NCBI RefSeq assembly: GCF_014652875.1
Contig: NZ_BMZQ01000003.1
Coordinates: forward strand, 182,832-246,831
DNA: 64,000 nucleotides
Origin: Tianweitania populi
GTDB taxonomy: Bacteria > Pseudomonadota > Alphaproteobacteria > Rhizobiales > Rhizobiaceae
Reading direction: 5' to 3'
How positions within the stretch are numbered: the stretch's first letter is position 1; each line of letters starts with the position of its first letter. Made by a program: the position numbers and the translations under genes. This document shows positions 1-9,077 of this stretch, one piece after another. The notes under the pieces are model-generated. The model did no database searches and was not told the DNA's origin. It saw only the letters and a list, made by a program, of their open reading frames with translations.

Positions 1-2
1 CG

Positions 3-2438
3 TCTGATGCCAATCTGGGCGCAGCCTCTGGTGGGTTGTTGCTTGGAGGCGGCACTTTGCGCGCGACAGACGATCTGACGAGCGCGCGTCGTATTCTGAT
101 CGAAGCCGTCGGCGGGACGGTCGAAGTCACTCCATCGGTATCAGCCGCCCTTTCTGGAGTTATCTCTGGCGCGGGGTCGCTTACAAAAAGCGGTAGCGGA
201 TCGCTGACGCTTTCTGGCGCGAACACCTTTGCCGGTGGAACCGTTGTCAGCCAGGGTCGCCTTGTGCTCGACATCAGCGGATCGCTTTTATCAGGCGTTA
301 TTAACACGGACACTTTCGAAACATCGGGCGTACTCACCGGTGGCCTCGTCAACACAGGCTACACGCAACAACTTGCCGGTTCGATCAGCGGCGGCATCAG
401 TTCATTGAACCGCTTTGAGACGCGGGGTGGATCGATCAGCGGTGCTATCGCCAATAGTGGCCTGTTCCTCGTAGACGGCACGACCACTGCGGACGATAGC
501 TTTGCAAATACCGACGGTGGGCTGCTCATTGTCGATGGTGAACTGACTGGCCTCACTTCGCTTGTCAACGACGCGAACACCAGCCTTACAGTGTTCGGCG
601 ATCGCTCGATCTTCGTGACAACCGGCTCGACGTTGCAGACACAATATTTCGGCGGATCAAGTGCTGATGCCGTTAGCCAAATTGACGGTGAGCTTGATGT
701 TACGGGTGCCGCCAGCGCCGACTATACTGGCGCTTTCACTGGGTCTGGCGTCATCAACATGACTGGCGGCGGCTTACTTAACCTAACTGGCATAAACACT
801 GAACGGTCGTCCTTCACAGGCACCACCAACGTCACGGACAGCACGTTGCGGGTGAACGGTCTCTTCGGCGACCTAGATGATACGGATGGCTCAAACCAGG
901 CGCGCGTCAGTGTGAACAGCAATGGTCGGCTCGCTGGATCCGGAGAGATCGCCGGTAGCGTCAGCCTCAACAACGGCTCCACGCTTGCACCCGGCAACTC
1001 GATCGGCACCCTAAGGGTCGCAGGCGACGTGACGTTCGGCGAGGGATCGACTTACGAAGTAGAGATCGATGCGACAAGCAAGTCCGATCGCCTTGTTTCC
1101 GAAGGTATTGTCTCGATCAACGGCGGCACCGTAAGCGTTCTTGGTGCGGCAGGGGCCTACTCGGATGCAGATCGCTACACAATCATCTCGGCGGGCGGCA
1201 TCTCGGGCGAGTTTTCCGGTGTGATCGACAATCTGCCCGACATCGATGCCTATGCTGTCTACAACCCGTCCAACGTGCAACTCGGTCTAAAGAAGCAGGG
1301 GATAGTTATCCCGGATCCAGAGACAGATCCTGAACCGGAGCCGCAGCCGACACCAGGCTTTTCAAACAAGGCGAATGGCCCCGCCTCGCTCTACGGCGCT
1401 GGAAATGCTTCAATGGCTTTCGCAGAGACGCTTGGCCGTCGCATATCCATGCAAAGCCAACTCGGCCGCATGTCTGTCACCGGCGCCACTATCCCGCTTG
1501 GGTTTGCTGAAGAGCCCAGTGCAAAGACGACGGGTTTGTCACATCCGGGCGTGTTTAATAACGAAACCGCCGAAATAGCACCGATCGTTGATTCAAGCGG
1601 GCTGGCGGTTTGGATCTCCGGCTTTGGCGAGGACACATCTGTTGTTAGCCGCGGTTCGGCTTTCGGCTACGATAGCCAAACGGGTGGCGTCGCGGGTGGG
1701 TTTGAGTACACAAACTACGGTACTGGCACGACTGTGTTCGGTTTAGCGGGGGGGTACTCACGGACCAACGTCGATGTAGCTGACGGCGAAGCTGATGCAG
1801 ATGCTGGCCATTTTGGCTTCTATGGCAGCCACACAGAGGGCAATCTAGCAATATCAGGGGCTTTGGCCTATACATGGCTCAATTACGATCTGACCCGTGA
1901 CATCGCTGTTGGTGCAGACACGATCACGGCTCGTGGAGACGCTGACGGTACAGCGCTCTCCGGTTTCGCGGAAGCGTTCTATGACTTAGCGCCTGCGGTT
2001 GGCCTGAGTAACGTGCAACTCGGTCCTGTCGCACGCCTGCGTGGTGTTCATGCTTCGCGAGACAGCTACACGGAGGATGGCGCTGGCCTTCTCAACCTCA
2101 CCGTCGACGATGAACACAGCGATCAGCTGTACGCTGTTTTCGGTGCACGTCTCGGCTCAACAGTTCAGTTCGGCAGCATCACTGTGACACCTGCCATTGA
2201 ACTGATGTATGAGCGTTCGTTGCGCGGCTTGGACACAACCAGCTCCTCTACGATTGCCGTGGCCGGCGCCGATTTTTATACGTCAGTTACAGGCGGCAAG
2301 CGAGATCGTTTTCTGGTTGGTGCAGGTGTTGGTGTTGCTCTTTCCGACGAACTATCAGCCAATGTGCGGTATGATGGCACGTTCTCATCTGGCATCGACA
2401 GCCACCGGGCCTCGTTGGGGTTCACGTATAAATTCTGA
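3..2438 (+). CDS. Autotransporter, C-terminal part (5' end lies outside the window)
   Basis: The reading frame is open from the first bases of the window, so the true start is upstream. The visible part begins with glycine-, serine- and threonine-rich beta-helix sequence containing autotransporter-associated repeats (for example SGAGSLTKSGSGSLTLSGA), typical of a secreted passenger. A proline/glutamate-rich linker (PDPETDPEPEPQPTP, around nt 1310-1355) is followed by about 330 residues of alternating aromatic and small residues, the expected outer-membrane beta-barrel, ending in a C-terminal phenylalanine (FTYKF) as outer-membrane proteins do. Known for the family: type V secretion through the barrel, with adhesion or surface display as the usual role. 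The passenger's specific function cannot be read from this part. Confidence 0.9.
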   Translation, partial: SDANLGAASGGLLLGGGTLRATDDLTSARRILIEAVGGTVEVTPSVSAALSGVISGAGSLTKSGSGSLTLSGANTFAGGTVVSQGRLVLDISGSLLSGVINTDTFETSGVLTGGLVNTGYTQQLAGSISGGISSLNRFETRGGSISGAIANSGLFLVDGTTTADDSFANTDGGLLIVDGELTGLTSLVNDANTSLTVFGDRSIFVTTGSTLQTQYFGGSSADAVSQIDGELDVTGAASADYTGAFTGSGVINMTGGGLLNLTGINTERSSFTGTTNVTDSTLRVNGLFGDLDDTDGSNQARVSVNSNGRLAGSGEIAGSVSLNNGSTLAPGNSIGTLRVAGDVTFGEGSTYEVEIDATSKSDRLVSEGIVSINGGTVSVLGAAGAYSDADRYTIISAGGISGEFSGVIDNLPDIDAYAVYNPSNVQLGLKKQGIVIPDPETDPEPEPQPTPGFSNKANGPASLYGAGNASMAFAETLGRRISMQSQLGRMSVTGATIPLGFAEEPSAKTTGLSHPGVFNNETAEIAPIVDSSGLAVWISGFGEDTSVVSRGSAFGYDSQTGGVAGGFEYTNYGTGTTVFGLAGGYSRTNVDVADGEADADAGHFGFYGSHTEGNLAISGALAYTWLNYDLTRDIAVGADTITARGDADGTALSGFAEAFYDLAPAVGLSNVQLGPVARLRGVHASRDSYTEDGAGLLNLTVDDEHSDQLYAVFGARLGSTVQFGSITVTPAIELMYERSLRGLDTTSSSTIAVAGADFYTSVTGGKRDRFLVGAGVGVALSDELSANVRYDGTFSSGIDSHRASLGFTYKF

Positions 2439-2630
2439 GCATTGTGCTCCCAGCTTAGTGCCCTGTTCCTGCATTCGAAGCAGGGTATTCTTTCCGCTAG
2501 CGCGTGATTCTGCCGAACTGAAGTCGCAGTAAGAAGGTGCGTACAACTGCCCGTTACTCCTGATTGTATGTTAGATCACAAACGCACGGGATCCGTTCAG
2601 GCGCGTATCTAAGAGCAGAAAGTAACGGCG

Positions 2631-5111
2631 GTGATACCTAGACGTGATCCTTTCATCGGGCGTGCTGCGGTACTGCAGGAGCTCGATGCATTGATGCAGT
2701 CTTCGGCTTTCGTCTCGGTCATAGGCCCCGGCGGCGTCGGCAAGACGCGTTTGGTTCTGGAATGGCTTGCCGCAAACGAACGAAACGACGGCAGGCGCAT
2801 CGCCTTTGTTCGGCTCGATGGGCTGTCAGATGCCTCAGCCGTGCTCGGAGCCGTGGCGGCTGAAGTGGGAATGCCGCAGACGGGCGGACGGCCGTATCTC
2901 GAGGCGATCGTGCAATGGCTACGCGACACCGAGCTGCTGCTGGTGCTCGACAACTGCGAGCATGTCGTCGATAAGGTCGCCGCCTTGGTAGACGCACTTG
3001 GGACGGGTACCCGGAAGGTTTCTGTTCTGACGACTAGCCGCGTTCCACTGAGCCTGGTCGGCGAAAAGCAGTTGCGGCTGGGGGCACTCGACGAACAAGC
3101 CGCCATCGACCTATTCGTCAAGAGGGCTAGCGATCGAGCACCGAACCTCCTCATGGCAGGCGAGGCACTTGGCGCGGTGCAGGCGATCTGCCGGGCAGTG
3201 GACGGCCTCCCGCTGGCTGTTGAGCTCGCTGCTGGTTGGACCGATGTTCTTCCAGTAAACGAGATTGCCTTGCAGCTATCGCAGGGTTTCGAACTCCTGC
3301 AGCGGCGCGGTTCCATACCAACGCGGCATGACACTCTCGACGACACCATCCGTTGGAGTCACGCCCTTTTAACGGCCAAAGCACGGCTTCTGCTTCGCCG
3401 GCTTTCCGCATTTCAAGCAAGCTTCTCGCTAGAGGCCGTGGCGCCTGTGTGCGCCTATGAAGGACTGACTCAGGCGGACGTTCTGCCCTCGCTACGCGAG
3501 TTGGTGGAACACTCGCTGGTTCAGTTCGATATGAGTACCGCACGTTATCGGCTTCTTCACATGGTGCGCTTGTTCGCGGCAAAACTGGCGCAGGAAGCAG
3601 GCGAATTGGGTGCCATGCGTCTCACTCATGCGATGCACTTCTCGGCGCTGGCGCACCGGGCACGAGCCGTCAACTTCGTGCCTGAAGATACCTGGCTTCC
3701 AGAGCTTCAGGGAGAGGTCGACAATCTGCATGAAGCGCTGCGCACCCTCCTGTACGAAGGGCGGGCCGTCGAAGCTCTGGGGACCGCGGTTGCCCTGACG
3801 ATGTTCTGGTGGACAGCTAGTCGGCATCGCGAGGGCATCGGCTGGTTGCGTGCTGCGCTCGACCAGGCCAGCGAGGCGCCTGTCATCCTGCAGGCAGCAA
3901 CTCAGTTCAGTCTCGGCTTTCTTGAAGCGCACGACACGGGTGACTGGCTGAATGCTGCGGTGGAGCTGGATCGCGGACTGGCGCTTCTGGAAGACCTGGA
4001 CGAGCCCGGCGCCGATCTTCTGCGTGGCTATCACCTCTGTCTTCGCGGTGAATGTGACATCATTGCGGGCAGCAAAGACGCCGGATTGAGGCGTGCCATC
4101 GAAGGGGCGGAACTGATCGCACGCTACCCTGAGGATCGATGGGGTCAAGGCTTCGCAGCATGGAACGTTGGCTTTGGCCATGAGCGTCTGGAAGAGTGGG
4201 AGAAAGCGGCTAGCCGATACGAGAAGGTCATCGCTTCGCAGCATGACGGCAGCCTTGTGGTGCGGATGATTGGCGATCAGAGCCTTGCGGGCGTTCTGGA
4301 GCGCACAGGTAGGGCAGGAGAGGCTCTGCAACTCTATGACGAAGCACTGGCGCTGTGCCGACGTCTTGGCCTTCAGCGCCTCGGCGATGTGCATGGTTCG
4401 CACGCGCGTCTGCTTGCCGATTGCGCTCGGGTCAGGCTGGTGGCGGGAGAGGACACGGACGGGGCAAAAGCCCTAGCCCTTGAAGCCCAGGCTCTGGCCG
4501 TACGCCTTCAAGATGGCGCGGCCTGGGAGATCGCTGGATGCGTTCTGCAGCGACTGGCTGCGCCTACGCCGCATGTCGGCGTATTCCGGCAGCGCGATGC
4601 TGTCTGGATCATCCAGTTCGATGAACATGAGGCCATACTGCCTGACAGCAAGGGACTACGGCAGATCCGGCATCTTCTCCAGTCTCCAGGGATTGAGATC
4701 TTCGCGGGGAAACTCGCAGCAGTAGCCGATGGGGAGCCACGTGAGATCGGCCGTGGTGATCCGGTGTTGGATGCGCAGGCGGTTACCGCTTACCGCAAGC
4801 GATTACGGCTCCTCGAACGGGCACTGGCTATGGACGAGGACGCGTTGGACGCTGATCGGCGTGCAAGCGTTCTTCGCGAGCATGAGCTTGTCTCGCAGGA
4901 ACTGGCGAAGAGCTCTGGCTTGGGCGGGCGGGCCAGACGTCTTGGCTCTCCGCAGGAACGGATGCGGGTGAATGTCACCCGGACCCTACGCGCCGCCGTT
5001 GCGCAAGTCGAAGCTGTTTGCCCCGCGCTTGGACAGCATCTGGCGCTGTCCATCAGGACGGGCAGCTTCTGCCGTTATCAGCCTCCGGTCTCGATGGACT
5101 GGAAGTTTTAA
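2631..5111 (+). CDS. STAND-family ATPase (LuxR-type predicted ATPase without a recognised DNA-binding domain)
   Basis: This 826-residue protein has a P-loop GPGGVGKT at residues 32-39, a Walker B segment LLLVLDNCEH near 102-111, a sensor motif TTSR and a GLPLAVELAAG motif, the order seen in NB-ARC/STAND ATPases of the AfsR/LuxR-ATPase group (COG3903-like). The second half is helical and alanine/leucine-rich, consistent with TPR-type repeats. Relatives usually carry an N-terminal winged-helix or C-terminal LuxR helix-turn-helix; here the protein starts almost directly at the ATPase (PFIGR motif) and I see no HTH at the C-terminus. It could be a signal-transducing switch acting through protein partners, or a regulator that lost its output domain. 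The GTG start at 2631 is the first plausible one before the FIGR motif. Confidence 0.8.
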   Translation: MIPRRDPFIGRAAVLQELDALMQSSAFVSVIGPGGVGKTRLVLEWLAANERNDGRRIAFVRLDGLSDASAVLGAVAAEVGMPQTGGRPYLEAIVQWLRDTELLLVLDNCEHVVDKVAALVDALGTGTRKVSVLTTSRVPLSLVGEKQLRLGALDEQAAIDLFVKRASDRAPNLLMAGEALGAVQAICRAVDGLPLAVELAAGWTDVLPVNEIALQLSQGFELLQRRGSIPTRHDTLDDTIRWSHALLTAKARLLLRRLSAFQASFSLEAVAPVCAYEGLTQADVLPSLRELVEHSLVQFDMSTARYRLLHMVRLFAAKLAQEAGELGAMRLTHAMHFSALAHRARAVNFVPEDTWLPELQGEVDNLHEALRTLLYEGRAVEALGTAVALTMFWWTASRHREGIGWLRAALDQASEAPVILQAATQFSLGFLEAHDTGDWLNAAVELDRGLALLEDLDEPGADLLRGYHLCLRGECDIIAGSKDAGLRRAIEGAELIARYPEDRWGQGFAAWNVGFGHERLEEWEKAASRYEKVIASQHDGSLVVRMIGDQSLAGVLERTGRAGEALQLYDEALALCRRLGLQRLGDVHGSHARLLADCARVRLVAGEDTDGAKALALEAQALAVRLQDGAAWEIAGCVLQRLAAPTPHVGVFRQRDAVWIIQFDEHEAILPDSKGLRQIRHLLQSPGIEIFAGKLAAVADGEPREIGRGDPVLDAQAVTAYRKRLRLLERALAMDEDALDADRRASVLREHELVSQELAKSSGLGGRARRLGSPQERMRVNVTRTLRAAVAQVEAVCPALGQHLALSIRTGSFCRYQPPVSMDWKF

Positions 5112-5400
5112 GTGCCTAACTTCACGTGATAGCGGGTGGAGTTGCGAGCAGGCTCTCTTTCGTGTCGGTAACCGAGAGACGCGAGCAGCCGGCGCGCCAC
5201 GCCAATCGACTATGATGGGCCGACCTCTCTGCATTCAAGCCTCGACTTGAACACTCCCAAAACAAGGGCGAGTGCGAGTTAGTTTCTTCCGCAAAGAAAA
5301 ATTGTTCGATCGCATCGAACACTCCTGCTGGTTCAGCGAACGCCACAGCTTCAGGTCTGTCGGAGCACAGAGGCTTCAACGATGACCAGAGGGAGACCCT

Positions 5401-5787
5401 GTGAGCAACATCGAAACCATCAAACGCCTTTATGCAGGCTTCGCATCTGCGGACCTGCCTGTCGTTCTTGCCGACATGTCACCTGAAATCGAATGGACGG
5501 AAGCAGAAGGCTATCCGTATGCCGGGACCTTCCATGGGCCTCAGGCAGTTGTGGACGGCGTGTTCGTCAAGCTGGCGACTGAGTGGAACGACTATCGGGC
5601 CACACCTGACCGCTATGTAAGCGAAGGCGACGAGGTTGTCGCGCTTGGGCACTACAGCGGCGTGTTTAAGGCAACGATGAAGAGCTTTCGATCGCCCTTC
5701 GCACATACCTGGACGATCCGCAACGGAAAGATCCTCCGGTTCGTCCAGTATGTCGATACGGTTCTGGTGCAGCGTGCCATTGTTTAA
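5401..5787 (+). CDS. SnoaL-like / NTF2-like family protein
   Basis: A 128-residue protein with the layout of a SnoaL-like domain: an N-terminal helix with IKRLYAGFASADL, a PEIEWTEAEGYPYAGTFHG segment, then alternating beta strands ending in HTWTIRNGKILRFVQYVD. The NTF2-like cone fold serves as an isomerase, hydrolase or simple binding pocket, so no substrate can be named. The start is GTG at 5401 (GTGAGCAAC), chosen because the first helix begins immediately after it. It follows the STAND ATPase after a 289-bp gap in which I see no other gene, and probably has its own promoter. Confidence 0.85.
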   Translation: MSNIETIKRLYAGFASADLPVVLADMSPEIEWTEAEGYPYAGTFHGPQAVVDGVFVKLATEWNDYRATPDRYVSEGDEVVALGHYSGVFKATMKSFRSPFAHTWTIRNGKILRFVQYVDTVLVQRAIV

Positions 5788-5878
5788 GCAGGGCGTAATC
5801 CCTGGGTTGGCCGGGCTGATCTCTCATAGTGACGACAGCTCCGCCGCATCCTTTGATGGCAGCTATGCTAACCTGACC

Positions 5879-6301
5879 ATGGCAACGCGCAGCAGCTACG
5901 ACGCTCGGCCACTGGTATCCGTAGGTCTTCTGACCGGCGGCTGCCTGCTGCTGGTTGTCTTTGCAGCATGCGAGAAGCCTCCACTTCCAGCTGACCGCTT
6001 GAGCAGCTTGGCATCTTATCTCGACGATCCTCTTATAACCGAAGTCCCGGTTAAAGGCACAGTCGTTCTTCGTCCAACCCATCCTTCCGAGGTTGAGGTG
6101 CACTGGGATGCAAGCCGCGATTACGGATCGACCTACTACCACTTTGGAAACGGGTCCGAAATTAAGGTATCATCCTCAGAGGTGGGGCTGGATGGAATTT
6201 ACCTGCGTCCATCCTGGTCTAGCGCCGATGGATTCATTGCTTCTGGCGTTCCGTACTTGCTGATAATTGATGCCGACGCAAACCTTGGAGACGGGGGCTG
6301 A
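5879..6301 (+). CDS. Small predicted lipoprotein of unknown function
   Basis: From ATG 5879 the 140-residue product has a short basic/polar N-terminus, a hydrophobic stretch (VGLLTGGCLLLVVF) and a lipobox-like VFAAC, suggesting signal peptidase II processing and membrane anchoring at the cysteine. The mature part contains no motif I recognise; it has beta-rich segments and ends in a glycine/aspartate tail (DADANLGDGG). The frame is open further upstream to 5750, but that overlaps the preceding gene and would bury the signal sequence, so the internal ATG is preferred. It could be a species-restricted protein; confidence that it is real is moderate. Confidence 0.5.
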   Translation: MATRSSYDARPLVSVGLLTGGCLLLVVFAACEKPPLPADRLSSLASYLDDPLITEVPVKGTVVLRPTHPSEVEVHWDASRDYGSTYYHFGNGSEIKVSSSEVGLDGIYLRPSWSSADGFIASGVPYLLIIDADANLGDGG

Positions 6302-6569
6302 GAACTTGGAGATCCAAGTTTCCCGTTGCCGTGCATCCACATGCAAGCCAGGCAGGTCACAGACAACGCATCCGGCAACATTAGTGACGCAAATAACGTA
6401 TCGGATGATCTGCTGACGTAGACGACGCCTCAAGAAGGTGCCGGAGGCCGGCACGTATCCACTGAAAGCTGTAAGGCGCTATTTGCTGGAGAAACACTTC
6501 CAACAGCACAGCCGTAACGTTTTTTTGGTCAATTGTGAATATCAATTTTTGATATAGAAGCTTTGCTGC

Positions 6570-9077
6570 TTGGGGGCGTCAGTGGCTACGGCAGTCAAGA
6601 GCCTAAGTTCGGGGTTGAAACATTTGCGCTTTGGCGTTCAAGTCCGGTTTATCATTGCTGCATTGTCAGTGCTTGTGCTCGCCCAGCTTCTCAACGGCGT
6701 CCTCACAACCTCGGCCATCCGAAAAACGGCCTTCGAAGCCAGCGCTACCGCTGCTCGGATTGTCGGCAATGACTGGGCATTCCGCATCCAGAACTCTCTG
6801 CGCTTCGGCAAGCCAATTACGCAGATGTTCGGACTGACAGAGATGCTGGCTGATATACGCGGTGACTTGCCCTTTCTCTCCGGAGTAGTCGTTACATTGA
6901 CTGACGGCTCCATCGTCGAAAGCAATATCGAGGGACAACTGGACCCGGGGGCAGGAATGGCGATCGGCCAGATAGCTGCCAAAGCTGCCAACGGCGGTAC
7001 CCCGCCAACCTTGTCAGCTGTTCAACTTGGAGCAAACCACCTCTTCGTTCTACCAGTTCGCGGCGCAAGAGACGTTCTCGCTGGAACGCTGACGATGGTC
7101 GTCCCGGAAGCCGTAATTGCGGAAGCGGCTCGTGGGCCGATAAGCTTGGCGGTACAATCGATTTGCGTCACGTCCATTTTCGGCGCACTCGCCATCGCTC
7201 TTGGCTCCCTGATGATCCGGGCGAATGCTGCAGAACGTACTGAGCGATGGAAGCTGCTGGTTATCCCCGCGCTTGTTCTTGTCAGCGCCCAATGCATATC
7301 GTCCTGGCATAATGTAACAACGTTTCGCGACGTGTATCTGCGAGCGGCTACCACGAATGTCGAGCGAGCGGTCGAGCGATTCCAAACGGATCTTCAGCGG
7401 CTGGTCGAGCAAGGCGTGCATCTCGAACGGCTTTCAGACTACGAAGCTCCTTTCAAGCGTATGGCAAGCAACATACCGGAGCTCGCCGTGGTTCGGCTTA
7501 CCGCGATGAGCGGCGAGACTTTGTCAGCGTACGACGCGGGAAGGGGCGGGCCGACGCTGGATGACACTGGAACTGCATTCCAGTCCGTTGTTCGTGAAAT
7601 CCGCTATTCAAACGATGGCGACGTTCTGGCTCGCCTGACCGCCACACTTTCACAGAAGGCAATCTCTGAAGGGGTGAGACGCCGAGTTCTCGATGCCAGC
7701 ACGGTGCTCTTGACGTCCGCGCTGTTCGGCTTCGAACTTCTTGTCCTGTTCGGGATCCTCATGCGCCGCCTGGTGCAGCAGCAACATCAAAGGGTGACCG
7801 ACCAAGACTCGCACCATCTCTTGGCGCGTCCTGCCTCGTTTCTTCTAGTCTTCGGCTGGGGCCTGACACTGTCATTCGTACCCCTCCAGATGAGCGCTCT
7901 CACTGATGAGCCACTTCTGGGGCTGTCGCGCGACGTGACGATGGCCTTGCCAATTTCCACTGAGATGGGATGCGCGCTTGTTACAGCTCTGCTCGCAGGC
8001 ATCCTTACAGATCGAAAGGGCTGGCACATCCCCTTTCTGCTCGGCAGCGTCATCTGCGCGGCGGGAGCTTTGTTTTCGGCTTTAGCAACCATGCCCGTCC
8101 TGTTTCTTGCTTCCCGAGGGTTAGTCGGACTTGGCTATGGCCTCGCCTGGATGGGCATCCAGGGCTACATTTTTACTTGGTCAAGTCCTCGCACGCGCAC
8201 TCAAGGCATCGCCAACCTTGTCGCCGGAATCTTCGCAGGACAAATCTGCGGCAATGTGACGGGCGCAATGCTTGCGGACCAGCTTGGCTTCTCGGCAGTG
8301 TTCCAGGTAGCTGCCTTCGCCGGCTTGCTACCGATCCCGTTTGCGTGGTTCTTCATGAGGTCCTACTTCGGCAGGCCGCATGAGATGCGCGAAAATGCTT
8401 CAGCTCGTCAGGCGGCGTCTGCCCCGGTGCCAATACCTTTAACTGCGCAGCCGGGCTCAAGGCTGTCCTCGCTTCTAACAGACCGCAACTTTCTTGCACT
8501 CCTTCTGCTCAGCGTCGTGCCATTCTCGATCGCCCAGGTCGGTCTCCTTTACTATACCTTGCCCGTCTACCTTTCGCATGAAGGATTCGAGCAGGCCGAT
8601 ATCGGCCGCATCATGATGATCTACGGGTTGTCGGTGATCTACATTGCGCCGGTTCTAGGAGGGTGGGTGGACCGACACATTCGCAAAAAGCCGTTTATCG
8701 TTCTAGGCGGCTTGCTGGGTGGGGCAGGGTTGGTCTTTACCTATGTCGACATCGGTGTTGCGACACTCGTGTCGTCAGTGTTCCTCCTTGGCCTGGCCAG
8801 CAGCTTGGGCGGCCCTGCACAATCAAGCTTCGCCCTTCATTTGCCAAGCGTCCAGCGTCTGGGAACCGGCAGGGCCATGGGCATTCAACGTGCCGCTGAC
8901 AAGCTGGGGCAGATGATCGGACCTGTGGCAGTGGGCGCGCTCTTTGCCCTTATCGGCGCACGTGAAGGCATTGCGCTCACTGGCGTCTACTTAGTCGCAT
9001 CCAATTCCCTCTTTTTCCTGATCGCGCGGGACCGTCTCCCCCCCGCCCACACTGCCGTGGACCAACCTCATGCCTGA
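6570..9077 (+). CDS. MFS transporter with N-terminal extracytoplasmic sensor-like region
   Basis: The 835-residue product has two parts. Residues about 25-390 look like a sensory module: a membrane helix near 25-47, an extracytoplasmic segment to about 190, two further membrane helices, a second extracytoplasmic segment (about 250-365) and another helix near 370-390. This resembles the Cache-type sensor layout of chemoreceptors and kinases. From about 415 to the end there are roughly twelve hydrophobic segments of a major facilitator domain, with the family loop motif seen as TDRKGWH and WVDRHIRKKP. The start is given as TTG 6570; GTG 6582 in the same frame is an alternative. The stop overlaps the start of the next gene by 8 bases, indicating translational coupling. 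A sensor fused to an MFS permease suggests ligand-regulated transport, which is inference. Confidence 0.8.
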   Translation: MGASVATAVKSLSSGLKHLRFGVQVRFIIAALSVLVLAQLLNGVLTTSAIRKTAFEASATAARIVGNDWAFRIQNSLRFGKPITQMFGLTEMLADIRGDLPFLSGVVVTLTDGSIVESNIEGQLDPGAGMAIGQIAAKAANGGTPPTLSAVQLGANHLFVLPVRGARDVLAGTLTMVVPEAVIAEAARGPISLAVQSICVTSIFGALAIALGSLMIRANAAERTERWKLLVIPALVLVSAQCISSWHNVTTFRDVYLRAATTNVERAVERFQTDLQRLVEQGVHLERLSDYEAPFKRMASNIPELAVVRLTAMSGETLSAYDAGRGGPTLDDTGTAFQSVVREIRYSNDGDVLARLTATLSQKAISEGVRRRVLDASTVLLTSALFGFELLVLFGILMRRLVQQQHQRVTDQDSHHLLARPASFLLVFGWGLTLSFVPLQMSALTDEPLLGLSRDVTMALPISTEMGCALVTALLAGILTDRKGWHIPFLLGSVICAAGALFSALATMPVLFLASRGLVGLGYGLAWMGIQGYIFTWSSPRTRTQGIANLVAGIFAGQICGNVTGAMLADQLGFSAVFQVAAFAGLLPIPFAWFFMRSYFGRPHEMRENASARQAASAPVPIPLTAQPGSRLSSLLTDRNFLALLLLSVVPFSIAQVGLLYYTLPVYLSHEGFEQADIGRIMMIYGLSVIYIAPVLGGWVDRHIRKKPFIVLGGLLGGAGLVFTYVDIGVATLVSSVFLLGLASSLGGPAQSSFALHLPSVQRLGTGRAMGIQRAADKLGQMIGPVAVGALFALIGAREGIALTGVYLVASNSLFFLIARDRLPPAHTAVDQPHA

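Noticed and set aside
3492..4403. A 303-codon minus-strand open frame inside the STAND ATPase gene
   Set aside because: No motifs, no ribosome site, and the plus strand is a convincing protein.
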